64,000 nt of DNA from Pedobacter sp. Leaf170. Lineage in GTDB: Bacteria > Bacteroidota > Bacteroidia > Sphingobacteriales > Sphingobacteriaceae. Position numbers and translations under genes: made by a program. The notes under the pieces were generated by a model, which worked only from the letters and a program-made list of their open reading frames with translations, did no database searches and was not told where the DNA came from. This document shows, piece by piece, positions 36,476-46,300 of this stretch (within the stretch, counting starts at the first letter, position 1; each line of letters opens with the position of its first letter). The stretch lies in NCBI RefSeq assembly GCF_920984665.1, contig NZ_CAKLBP010000003.1, positions 378,960 through 442,959 on the forward strand, given 5' to 3'.

Positions 36476-36549
36476 CGTCATTGCAAGGCACGATGCAATC
36501 TTAATGCAAAATATACTTTTGTGAGTTTGCTTCGTGCCTCGCAATGACG
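36476..36549. repeat. Dispersed inverted repeat, family A
   Basis: Left arm CGTCATTGCAAGGCACGATG plus CAATCTTAA, right arm TTTGCTTCGTGCCTCGCAAT plus GACG. Slightly decayed, loop about 22 nt. Confidence 0.8.
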
Positions 36550-36588
36550 AGGAGTATATGTTTTTCTGCTTTAGTTATTCCGCTTAAA

Positions 36589-36679
36589 CGTACCACTTAT
36601 AACTTAAAACGTATTACTTATAACGTATAACTTAAAACGTACAACTTAAAACGTATTACTTATAACGTAAAACCTACAA
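36589..36679. repeat. Six-copy 14-bp tandem repeat (minisatellite)
   Basis: Units CGTACCACTTATAA (plus an extra CTTAAAA), CGTATTACTTATAA, CGTATAACTTAAAA, CGTACAACTTAAAA, CGTATTACTTATAA, CGTAAAACCTACAA: 6 x 14 + 7 = 91 bp. Consensus CGTAnnACTTATAA. It lies just downstream of the second pectate-lyase stop codon at 36685. Confidence 0.85.
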
Positions 36680-36684
36680 CTCGC

Positions 36685-38316
36685 CTAAGGCCTAACTTTA
36701 TTTATATCCACTAAACTATTTAAATAAACCTCAATATTCGAATAGCCAGATTTTGTAATTTTTGCTGCGTCTTTAGCATCCTTTGGATTTAAACCATTTT
36801 TCAGCTCGTAACCATCCGGAATACCGTCATCGTCTGAATCAGTATAAGGTTTTCCTTTATATTCGGGGTAACCACCAACCTGAGAAATATCAGAAATTAT
36901 GCCTTGCTTATAAGAATCTGCAGGTAATCTTCGCTTAACATAACTTTGCTTTTCTGTTAGATGAGCGCCTTCAAAGACCTCAATTTTCCCTGTAGCAACT
37001 TGCTTAACAATGCGTTGATCAACTGCATCGCGAACGGGTAAAGATGCACCTGCGTTAGCCAAAACATAATCGTATGCTTTTTTTGTGTCGATGATTGAAA
37101 TCTTCGCCATTGGTAAAGGCTTATCTGTACGGATAGAATCTAACAATTTCTGTTTATCGCGTTTGCTTTCTGGCTGAATACCGCCATCCCAGTTATTTTT
37201 GGTTACTTTTTCGTTGCCTTCTATGATGTTTCCGGTTACGTAAGCACGTCCAAAATCGTTTACAAAACGCTTATCTCTGCCTGATTCCGGTTTCAGTATA
37301 CGGTAAGAAATCGGTTCTCCCGCAGGTGTAATTGGTCCTGGTTTGTAGTAATTATTGATGAAGCTATAAAATGAAGCATTATCTCCTCCATCAGCACTTC
37401 TATTCCACCAGTTAAAAATTACATTATTGGCAAATCCAAAATCGCCATACATACCAACAGATGGGTTTCTACTAATATTTGAAGCCCAGAGATTACGCAT
37501 AAAAGTAGAATTTAATCCACCTATGGTGCTTCCAAAAGCATGATTATAAGTATCCAAAGCCTCAGAAAAAATTGAATTTTGGATGGTTACATTTACTGTG
37601 GCTAGTTTTTCGGGCTTTGAGCCATCTTTCTTATCATAAACATGGCGATAGATAGACATATTTTCATCTAAACCCCAGCTTGCCGATACGTGGTCGATGA
37701 TAATATTACCTACCGGATTTCCTCCAATCGCATCGTCTCTTCGTGTTACATCAGTTGCCCCGCGGCGAAAACGCATATAGCGAATCACAACATCATGTGT
37801 GTCAATTAATACAGATTCGCCTGCAATGCAAACCCCATCGCCAGGTGCACTTTGACCGGCAATGGTTATATATGGTGCTTTGATATTTAATGGCGATTTT
37901 AAGCGAATAATTCCGGCAACATTAAATACAACTATTCTGGCTCCGCCTTGCTCGCAAGCTTCGCGTAAAGTTCCTTTTCCTGAATCTTCCAAACTTGTAA
38001 CTACATAAACTTTACCACCTCTGCCACCAAAAGAATAAGCACCGCCACCTTCTGCACCCGGAAATGCCACCAATTTTGATTGCGGTAAATCACCTGGTTT
38101 ATTAGCCCAGGGAATGTAAGGTTTACCTGCTTTGGCTTCTGCATCCATTACCGCTTTGGCTTTCAAAAATTGTTGATTAGCCCTTTCAGCGTAAACCGCC
38201 ATTATCGAATCTGATTTCTTCTCCATCGCTTCGGGGATAACCGGATATTGGGCTAAAGCCGCATTTCCAACACCACAAAGCACAATTACTCCTAAAATAG
38301 CATTCCAGTTACGCAT
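36685..38316 (-). CDS. Pectate lyase, PL1 family (copy 2)
   Basis: Secreted 543-aa polygalacturonate lyase with a signal peptide ending NAALAQ (about 22). An N-terminal helical segment (to about 75) precedes the parallel beta-helix: LVAFPGAEGGGAYSFGGRGG, VTSLEDSGKGTLREACEQGG, ITIAGQSAPGDGVCIAGES, VIRYMRFRRGATDVTRRDDA, NIIIDHVSASWGLDENMSIY and NHAFGSTIGG. Near the C-terminus is a calcium-binding-like DSDDDGIPDGYELKNGLNP. Beta-elimination of homogalacturonan with calcium is the family's reaction. Starts 1 bp after its paralogue; the two are clearly duplicates. Confidence 0.92.
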   Translation of the reverse strand: MRNWNAILGVIVLCGVGNAALAQYPVIPEAMEKKSDSIMAVYAERANQQFLKAKAVMDAEAKAGKPYIPWANKPGDLPQSKLVAFPGAEGGGAYSFGGRGGKVYVVTSLEDSGKGTLREACEQGGARIVVFNVAGIIRLKSPLNIKAPYITIAGQSAPGDGVCIAGESVLIDTHDVVIRYMRFRRGATDVTRRDDAIGGNPVGNIIIDHVSASWGLDENMSIYRHVYDKKDGSKPEKLATVNVTIQNSIFSEALDTYNHAFGSTIGGLNSTFMRNLWASNISRNPSVGMYGDFGFANNVIFNWWNRSADGGDNASFYSFINNYYKPGPITPAGEPISYRILKPESGRDKRFVNDFGRAYVTGNIIEGNEKVTKNNWDGGIQPESKRDKQKLLDSIRTDKPLPMAKISIIDTKKAYDYVLANAGASLPVRDAVDQRIVKQVATGKIEVFEGAHLTEKQSYVKRRLPADSYKQGIISDISQVGGYPEYKGKPYTDSDDDGIPDGYELKNGLNPKDAKDAAKITKSGYSNIEVYLNSLVDINKVRP

Positions 38317-38317
38317 A

Positions 38318-39973
38318 TTAATTAGGTTTTACTATTGATACGGGAACCACACTATTTAAGTAATTTTCGATGTTTGAATAGCCAGTTTTAGTAATTTTTG
38401 CTGCATCAGAAGCATCTTTCGGATTTAAACCGTTTTTCGATTCGTAAGCATCAGGCAACCCATCGTTATCCGAATCTTTGTAAGGCGTGCCCTTATATTC
38501 AGGGTAGCCACCAACTTGAGAAATTTCTGTTATAATACCTTGTTTATATGAGTCTCCAGGTAATCTGCGATGCTCAAACTGAAAAGCAGATGGTTTAGCA
38601 TCCGGATGAACCTCAATAATTCCTGTTCTTACTTGCTTAATTACTCTGGCATCAACCGGATCTCTTTTCGGTAAAGTTGCCCCTACATTTGTTAAAACAA
38701 AGTCTTTCGCCTGAAGCGTTGGGATGATGGATATTTTTGGCATTGGGAATGGTTTTTTAACACGCATTGCTGCAAAATATGGCGATGCCTGCTCATAACT
38801 CATTAAATTACCTTTTTTATCCTCTAACTGTACACCACCATTCCAGTTATCTTTTGTTACCTTTTCATTTCCCTCAATAATATTTCCTTCTACATGCGCC
38901 CTTCCGAACACTACATAAGGCAATTTACTGCGGCCAGATTCTGGTTTTAAAATACGGTAAGAAATCGGATCTTTTAATTCGGTTACTGGTCCGGGTTTGT
39001 AATAATTATTGATGATGTTGTACTGAGCGGTATAATCGCCGCCATCAGTAGAACGGTTGTTCCAGTTGAAAACCACATTATTGGCAAAATTAAAAATGCC
39101 GTTCCAGCCAATTGATGGATTACGTGCACCATTATCTGCCCAAAGATTACGAACAAATGCACAATTTTCGCCACCCAAAGTAGAACCAAAAGCATGGTTC
39201 CAATAATCTAAAGCCTCAGAAAAAATAGAATTTTGAATCGTAATATTTACCGTACCTAATTTGTCTTCAATTTTCCCTGTACTATCATTGTACATGTGAC
39301 GGTACATCGACATGTTTTCATCCAATCCCCAGCTTGCAGAAACGTGGTCAATCATAATATTTCCTACCGGATTTCCACCAATGGCATCATCTCTGCGACC
39401 AACAAAAGTTTCGCCTCTGCGGAAACGCATAAAACGAACAATTACATCGTGCGTGTTTAACCAAACCGATTCTCCGGCTACGCAAACACCATCACCAGGT
39501 GCAGTTTGACCAGAAATTGTGATATATGGTGCACGGATAATTAGAGGTGTTTTTAAACGGATGATACCCGAAACGTTGAAAACAACAATACGAGCACCAC
39601 CTTGTTCACAAGCATCACGCAAAGAACCAGGTCCGCTATCATTTAAGTTTTTTACAACGATTACTCTACCACCACGACCACCAAAACTGTAAGCACCACC
39701 ACCTTCAGCACCCGGAAAAGCAACAATTTCTGCCTGCGGTAAATCATTTGGTCGGCCTGCCCATGGAATATATGGCTTTCCTTGTTTGGCTTCTTGCTCA
39801 ATAATTGGTTTTGCCTTTTCCCATGCAATATCCGATTGACGATAAGCTTGCTTCATCATCGAATCTGATTCTTTTTTAATCTTATCTGGAATATTTGGGT
39901 ATTGTGCAAAAGCTGAACCAGCTGAGAGAATTAATGCCGATGAAAATAGTAGCGTAAATAAGTTCTTTTTCAT
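38318..39973 (-). CDS. Pectate lyase, PL1 family (copy 1)
   Basis: Secreted 551-aa paralogue of the next gene. Signal ends SAGSAFAQ (about 23). It shares the same blocks (VAFPGAEGGGAYSFGGRGGR, ITISGQTAPGDGVCVAGES, FMRFRRGETFVGRRDDAIGG, IMIDHVSASWGLDENMSMY) and the same C-terminal DSDNDGLPDAYESKNGLNP. Its main differences are in the central 370-430 region (YEQASPYFAAMRVKKPF inserted), which may alter subsite binding. First gene of its operon. The 382-bp leader holds several candidate regulatory motifs. Confidence 0.92.
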   Translation of the reverse strand: MKKNLFTLLFSSALILSAGSAFAQYPNIPDKIKKESDSMMKQAYRQSDIAWEKAKPIIEQEAKQGKPYIPWAGRPNDLPQAEIVAFPGAEGGGAYSFGGRGGRVIVVKNLNDSGPGSLRDACEQGGARIVVFNVSGIIRLKTPLIIRAPYITISGQTAPGDGVCVAGESVWLNTHDVIVRFMRFRRGETFVGRRDDAIGGNPVGNIMIDHVSASWGLDENMSMYRHMYNDSTGKIEDKLGTVNITIQNSIFSEALDYWNHAFGSTLGGENCAFVRNLWADNGARNPSIGWNGIFNFANNVVFNWNNRSTDGGDYTAQYNIINNYYKPGPVTELKDPISYRILKPESGRSKLPYVVFGRAHVEGNIIEGNEKVTKDNWNGGVQLEDKKGNLMSYEQASPYFAAMRVKKPFPMPKISIIPTLQAKDFVLTNVGATLPKRDPVDARVIKQVRTGIIEVHPDAKPSAFQFEHRRLPGDSYKQGIITEISQVGGYPEYKGTPYKDSDNDGLPDAYESKNGLNPKDASDAAKITKTGYSNIENYLNSVVPVSIVKPN

Positions 39974-40355
39974 GTGTGTTTTGCTCGTAAGAAAAACTAA
40001 GCTAAGCAGATTAAATTTAACTATTAAAATTATGGGTTAAATTAAAAATTGTGGCTCATTCTGTAGTAATTCCTGGTTAAAAATTTTGGTTAGAAAGTAT
40101 ATTATCTTTCAAATTTGCATTCAAAAACAGCCTTTTTAATGTATAATTTTCGCTAGCTATTGTATAATATTACCAATCGGACAAATAACCTGTAACAAAT
40201 TAACTTCATTAACAAAGCCGTGTTACAAGGTAAATAAAAAATTCATATATAAATGTAACATTCTTAAATAAAAAAGGAGAGCAATCGCTGCTCCCCTTTT
40301 TCAAACCAAATATATATAAAAGTGGCGGTGCTAAACCCGCCATTAAGCAAGCATT
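39974..40355. promoter_or_regulatory. 382-bp control region of the pectate lyase operon
   Basis: AT-rich. It holds ATATTATCTT at 40100-40109, TATTGTATAATATTACC at 40158-40174 and TTCATATATAAATGTAAC at 40242-40259; each has a near or exact match in other promoter regions of the window. Also contains CAAATTTG followed by CAAAAAC (about 40111-40126). The right-hand part is the terminator zone of the susCD 2 operon. Confidence 0.5.
40268..40301 (-). terminator. Terminator of the susCD 2 operon
   Basis: GGAGAGCA (40276-40283) pairs with TGCTCCCC (40289-40296) with one mismatch and a 5-nt loop. It is flanked by six A on the left and five T on the right, so it can act in both directions. A second small hairpin TGGCGG/CCGCCA lies at 40323-40342, right after the lipoprotein gene. 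Confidence 0.7.
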
Positions 40356-41333
40356 TTAATTTTGCATTTTAACACTTACGTCTATATAAGGTCTTTTTTG
40401 CAAGTCAGTAGTAACCTGATTGATTAACATCATTCCATATTTACCTTCTGGTGTGAGGAAAAATACAGCACTACCCGCAGCTAAACCGTTTGCGGCTGTA
40501 GTTCCAACTGTATTATTTAGATTTATGGTTCTTGCTTTTGCCAATGCTTCGATAGTGGAGCCTGAGATAGCGCCGGTTAAAAATACTGTTCCTTGATTTG
40601 TGATTGGAGCACTAAATTTTGTTGCTCTTTTTTGCCAGGTACTTGTATCGTAAATTGGAAACACACTTGCAGGTGCTGTAGTATTATACAAATTGATTGC
40701 ATATTGAGTAACACCTTGCGCATCTTTATACAGGGTACGATATATTCCAAAATCTATTTTTGTAGAATTTGCAGCACCATTGGTATAGCTAAAACTTGTA
40801 GCATCATTTAATGAGAAGAATGAAGGCAAAACTTTAGCTGTAGAATCTGGTAAAAAGATATCTCTGTTAGCAAAAATTTTGTAGCTTGGGTTTACATCAA
40901 TAGTTACTTTTTTGTAACCATCACCAATATAAATTCCTTTTTGATTTAGAGCATACACTCTAAAACTTTGTTTACCATCTCTTAATGCAGGGTATAAGCT
41001 GTTTGGAATTTTATATATAAAAGAAAAACTTCTCCGTTGTGCCGGATCTGAAATTGCAGTTGTAATACGGGATGGTGTTGTTGTACCAGCCGAAGTTTCT
41101 ATCACATAAGAATACATATCTTCTGCAGCAGAGTTGATTGTAAAATCAATCCATACTTCATCTTTCTCGTTTACCACTTTGTAATCTGTAACGCAACGCG
41201 GATCGCTGTTATTAAAAGTTACGGTTACATCCTTAAACATGGTAAATATATTTTCAGATTCCTTTTTGCAAGAGGCAAATACCATTACACTTATTGCAAT
41301 AAGGAATAACTTTTGAATATTTTTAGTTTTCAT
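40356..41333 (-). CDS. SusE/SusF-like surface lipoprotein, putative glycan-binding
   Basis: 325 aa. Lipoprotein signal MKTKNIQKLFLIAISVMVFA followed by SCKKESEN (Cys22). All-beta composition with no enzymatic motif: an N-terminal immunoglobulin-like region (FKDVTVTFNNSDPRC, EVWIDFTINSAAEDMYSYVI) and a C-terminal region (about 170-325) that ends DLQKRPYIDVSVKMQN. Position right after SusD and the lipoprotein anchor suggest a surface glycan-binding protein. No close family recognised. Confidence 0.65.
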   Translation of the reverse strand: MKTKNIQKLFLIAISVMVFASCKKESENIFTMFKDVTVTFNNSDPRCVTDYKVVNEKDEVWIDFTINSAAEDMYSYVIETSAGTTTPSRITTAISDPAQRRSFSFIYKIPNSLYPALRDGKQSFRVYALNQKGIYIGDGYKKVTIDVNPSYKIFANRDIFLPDSTAKVLPSFFSLNDATSFSYTNGAANSTKIDFGIYRTLYKDAQGVTQYAINLYNTTAPASVFPIYDTSTWQKRATKFSAPITNQGTVFLTGAISGSTIEALAKARTINLNNTVGTTAANGLAAGSAVFFLTPEGKYGMMLINQVTTDLQKRPYIDVSVKMQN

Positions 41334-41448
41334 TTGAATAACATTTTAAAGGTAATGAAGCCAGCAGGAGCAGCTTATTAGCACACTCATGCAGGTTTCA
41401 TATTTAATTTTATTAATCTGATAGGCTCAGTTTATAATCTCTAAGTTT

Positions 41449-43305
41449 TTAGTCAAGTGGATCAAATGTACCACCTGGCCAACCAACAGTTGTTGCTATG
41501 TTGGCACCAAAATTCACAAAATCGTTGTGAAACGTATAGAAATAATGAAACTCAGGAATTGTGTAAGCACCAAAATTTGGCGTAGTTGTTACATTTCTGA
41601 AATACCTTTGGTAGGTCGTTTTATCGTTTACATTAATGGTTTCTCTAAACATTACACCGTTTGTTACCGCTTCTAAAATTGCTTTATCTGCTGTATTTGC
41701 TAAGGAAACTTCTAATTTAGACATGTTACCAGTTAATAAATGGAAAGTACGTGTTCTTCTCAAATCAGCATTTCGTTTGTTTTCGAATGCAAATTCTACT
41801 TGTCTTTCTGCTAAAAGTAAAGTTCTGAAATCGGAAGTGCTATTTGCTAAACCCAAACCATAATCTGCATTACCTGCAACTACACCAGCCCTTACCCTGA
41901 TTTGTCTTACCAAATCCTTGGCCAAGGCGATATTTCCTGTTTCATTTAAACAATCAGCATAGTTTAACATCACCTCAGATAATCTTAACTCAATCCAATC
42001 CATACCACTACCACCAACACCATTAGAGTAACTTACACCACCAACTGCTAAACCTGGTGTTGTAAAACGTTTCACATAAACAGCGTTACCGTTAGATTCG
42101 TTAATCGCATTATTGTAAGTCCATTGCTTTCTGGTCGCATTACCACTTAAAGGATAAACACTACCGTTTGTTGCAAAAGTTGCATCAAATCTTGGGTCTC
42201 TGTTCTGCCAGAACATAACCGGATCATAAGGAAAGTCGGTTGAGGTTCCTCTTGGTTTTCCGTCTTTCATTGGGTACGACTCTAACATTTTCACCGTTGG
42301 CGTATACATTTGATTGTATCCACCACCTTCTGAAGTTGGCCTGTTTCTCGATTCACCATTATGACCTCTGTTTGGAATAGTATTCGAATAAGTTCTAACT
42401 AAAATTGCTTCTGTATTGGCTGTTCCTTCAGTACGGAAAATATCGATATAGCTTGGCATTAATCTTTTGCCGGCAGCAATACATAAATCATAAGCTTCTT
42501 TGTTGGCTGCTAAAGCTTCAGTCCATCTAGCTGCAACATAAGGATGTTTCGGATCGTTAGTTGGATTAAACTGCGGACTAGCCCAATAAAGCAAAACCTT
42601 AGCTTTTAAACACGCAGCAATAAGTTTTGTCATTTTGCCTCTACCGTCGCCATCAGCCGGATTAAAGCCTTCTAACATCGTCATTGCATTATTTAAGTCG
42701 CTAACAATAGCTGCAACACATTCTTTCGCAGTTTTTCTACCCTCTGTGTAAACACTATTTGCAAGTTGCTGCTCTAAAATTAATGGCACACCACCATAAA
42801 TTTTAACCAACTCAAAATAAGCCATTGCTCTTAAAGCATAATACTGGCCCAAATACTCACGTTGTCTGTTCTGAGCCATTCCACCCTTTGGAATGTTTGT
42901 AATTGCATCATTACATCTTGCGATATCCCAATATTTATTATCACCAGGATTACCTCTGTATTGATTACCTACAATACCACGAACATCGTTAACACCTAAC
43001 ATACCTTCCATACCTAATGCGGCTCTTGCATTTGCATCTCCATTAGGATAATAATTTTCATCACTTGCAAGGTGTACACCAATCCTATCTGGCAGTACTT
43101 GTAATGGGAACCATGGTATGGTTACATCGTAAACTCTGTTTAAATGTAATTGAACAGACCCTTCATTATCCCAAATAGCAATATCAATACCTTCGGTATC
43201 TGGTAAAAGAAAAAATTCATCTTTATTTACGCAGGCAGGTAAAGCTGCTGCAATGGCCAAAATCAATAAAGATTTTGTTATGTTGTTTTTTAATTGCTTA
43301 ATCAT
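41449..43305 (-). CDS. SusD/RagB-family outer-membrane nutrient-binding lipoprotein 2
   Basis: 618 aa. Signal IIKSLLILAIAAALPAC-type: the lipobox is LPAC with Cys25, followed by VNKDEFF. SusD features: QYYALRAMAYFELVKIYGGV, KECVAAIVSDLNNAMTML, KLIAACLKAKVLLYWASPQF and the C-terminal LLLAERQVEFAFENKRNADL. Longer than SusD 1 by about 100 residues, so it probably recognises a different or larger glycan. Lies 10 bp after susC 2. Confidence 0.93.
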   Translation of the reverse strand: MIKQLKNNITKSLLILAIAAALPACVNKDEFFLLPDTEGIDIAIWDNEGSVQLHLNRVYDVTIPWFPLQVLPDRIGVHLASDENYYPNGDANARAALGMEGMLGVNDVRGIVGNQYRGNPGDNKYWDIARCNDAITNIPKGGMAQNRQREYLGQYYALRAMAYFELVKIYGGVPLILEQQLANSVYTEGRKTAKECVAAIVSDLNNAMTMLEGFNPADGDGRGKMTKLIAACLKAKVLLYWASPQFNPTNDPKHPYVAARWTEALAANKEAYDLCIAAGKRLMPSYIDIFRTEGTANTEAILVRTYSNTIPNRGHNGESRNRPTSEGGGYNQMYTPTVKMLESYPMKDGKPRGTSTDFPYDPVMFWQNRDPRFDATFATNGSVYPLSGNATRKQWTYNNAINESNGNAVYVKRFTTPGLAVGGVSYSNGVGGSGMDWIELRLSEVMLNYADCLNETGNIALAKDLVRQIRVRAGVVAGNADYGLGLANSTSDFRTLLLAERQVEFAFENKRNADLRRTRTFHLLTGNMSKLEVSLANTADKAILEAVTNGVMFRETINVNDKTTYQRYFRNVTTTPNFGAYTIPEFHYFYTFHNDFVNFGANIATTVGWPGGTFDPLD

Positions 43306-43315
43306 TGCTCAAAAA

Positions 43316-46300
43316 TTATAAGTTAAGACTTAAACCTAAAGATATTGTTCTTAGGATAGGATAATCCCATGCACTTGAAGTGTAAGGATCTTTGTAAGGA
43401 AGTGGGTTTACGATTGTCCACAGGTTATTACCAGTAAGTAAAACGCGTGCACCACTAAAACCTATCTTTCTGGTAAATCCTGCCGGAGCTTTGTAACTTA
43501 AAGTCATCGTGTTTATACGAATAGTTGTTCCATCAACTGCCCAGAAATCAGAATTTCTAGCTAAAGATGGGTCATCAAAACGAGGATACTTTCCTTGCAT
43601 CGGATTTTCTGGTGTCCAGCGATCTTGCCAGATTGTTAAAACGTTTCTATTTTCTGCCGGAGCTGTTCTCGATCTTCCATCATAGAAAACTTTACCACCA
43701 AACCTTGCATTAATGTTAGTGCTTAAGGCGAAACTCTTATAGGTTAGGTTTAAGTTAATACCACCGCCAAAGAACGCATTAGTATTTTTAAACATAGGTA
43801 GCATATCACTATCAGAGATTACACCATCGCCATTGGTATCTTCATAGTATAACCAACCTGCCTGTGGAATGCGATCATAAACTCTGTAATTTGGATTTTT
43901 AGCCATGAAAGCATCAACTTCAGATTGTGTTCTGAACATACCTATAGTATTTAAGCCAATGTTACTTGAGTTATATACACGAGGATCTGTCCCGAAATCT
44001 ATAAGCCAATCGGTAGCTACATTGTTAAATAAATTTCCGGGAGCATAAAGTATTTTATCTACAACTGAATTACCATACGAGAAGTTAATACTTGCGTTTA
44101 AATTCCAGTCGGTTGCTAATTTTGCTTTGTAACCGATGCTAAACTCAGAACCCCAATTGTAAGTTTCTCTATAATTAATAATAGGTGCTGCTGTTCCAAA
44201 ATATTGTGGATATAAGTTATTACCACCTAAATCAAACGCATCGTAATTGTAATTTCTGAAAACCTCAACGCTAAAATCTAATTTATTGTTAAACATGGAA
44301 GTTTCTAAACCAATATTTAAGGTTTGTTTCTTCTCCCAGGTAATATCCGGATTAGCTAAACGAGAACGGTTTAAACTGTTTTGTGTAGAGTTTCCATAAA
44401 GATATCCGTTTGTTACATCAATCAGGAATCTATCTTGCCATAAACGAGTTCCAATTCTGTCATCACCGGTAATACCCCAGTTTGCTTTTAATTTTAAGAA
44501 ATTAACAAAGCCTAAAAATTTAGAATCTTTAAAGAATTTTTCCTGACTTACAACCCATCCTAAACCTACGTTAGGAGATACACCCCAACGATTTCCGGTT
44601 GCAAATTGAGATGAAGCATCTAAACGGGTAATTACTTCTAATAAATATTTTTTATCATAATCATAACTTAAGCGCCCAAAGCCAGAACGTTTTGAAGTCG
44701 TTGTTCTTGAAAAATCCTGACGAGCTAAGGTTGATGCATCAAAAGCCCAGTATTGATCTATGCCTGGTATTAATTGATTTGTATAACGAACCGTTGAAGC
44801 CTGTGAATTACCTTCGCTTTGCTCGCCACCAACCAATAAGTTCATGGTGTGTTTTCCAAATGTTCTGCCATATTGTAAGGTTAAGAAACCTTGATAACTA
44901 TTGTTTTCTGAAACGCCTGGTGTAATTGTAGCAGCACTTGCACTTGTTGGCTCAACAAAAAAGGATGTTGCTGAAGTATTCACTAATTGATCTGTAAACA
45001 ATAAGCTGTTGTTTCCCATTCTGGCATAATTGTACAATCTGTAAGGCGGAATATATTGTGTGCTCTTTGCAGAACCACTTGCCTGAGATATTTGTAATCT
45101 TGCAGAAAAACCTTTTAAGAATGTTGGCTCGTAATTTAAACTTGCATTTATTCGGTAGCCTTTATTGCTACGATTGTTGTAGTAGCCAGATTCTGCTTGC
45201 GCAGCAGGGTTTAAATTATTATTTTGAAAACCTACATAATTAACATAGTTACCGTTAATACTAATAGGCACCCACCTTGGTGTTGTTACTAGTTTCTCAA
45301 AAAAGTTAGCATCAGTATCACTTGCATTGTGTTGCTGAACCCTTGTTCCGTAATCTACGTTAAAATTGATATCAGCTTTTAATCCTTCAACTAAGGTTGC
45401 CACAACACCGCTTCTGAAACTGTATTTGTCAAATTTCATTCCGGCATAGTTCGCATTTTCACTTTGATAACTGCCACCAGCAAAAAAAGTAATCTTATCA
45501 CTACCACCAGAAATACCTATGTTATGACGTTGGGTAGTTGCAGGTTGCCAAAGTTCATCGTACCAGCTTTTGTAATTTAATGTTTTAATATATTCTAAAT
45601 CCTCTGGAGAAAAATAGGCAGAGGCATTTGCATTTTGAATGCTATAAGTTTCATTTAGCAATTTAGCATGCTCATAGCCGGATAACATTTCTGGTGTTTT
45701 TGCAGCATCAGAAATACCTACATAACCATTGTAGGTGATGCTTGGTCTGCCAACTTTACCTTTTTTAGTAGTTACTAAAACAACACCTTTTGCACCCGAT
45801 GCACCATAAATAGCGGCTGAAGCATCTTTTAAGAAAGTCATGTTTTCAACCATTGATGCATCAATATTATCAAAAGCATCTCTGGTAACCGTAATTCCAT
45901 CCACAATGTATAATGGTTCCGAAGTTCCACCAGCATCTGTTCCCTGCAATGTGGGCGAAACACTTGAATTCCGGATGTTTATAGTTATTGGAGCACCCGG
46001 GCGACCAGAAAGTTGCGAAACGCCAACACCGGCAATTCTATTTCTTAAAGCACCTGCTAAATTTGGTGCCGGAACATCCTGAATTTCAGTACCTGTAATA
46101 GTTGCAACAGAACCTAAAATTTCTGAACGTTTCTTTGTTCCATAACCTACTACAACAACATCATCTAAATTTTTGTTATCTTCTTCAAAGTTAATAGTGA
46201 TGTTTGTCTTGCCAGCTAATGGAACCGTTTGCCTAACATAGCCAATGTACGAGAACACCAATGCATCAGTCGACGGGTCGGCAACTAAAGAGAATTCACC

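Larger units (their letters stand above)
36455..36684. other. 230-bp spacer between the PL1 pair and the next operon
   Basis: Contains a family-A repeat (36476-36549) and a 14-bp tandem repeat (36589-36679). The downstream gene at 36454 is probably the first of its unit, but I find no convincing TAnnTTTG box here, so transcription may continue through from the pectate lyases. Confidence 0.6.

Noticed and set aside
36589..36679. CRISPR or origin iterons for the 14-bp tandem units
   Set aside because: Units are directly abutted with no spacers, there is no replication gene nearby, and the sequence is a simple AT-rich minisatellite.
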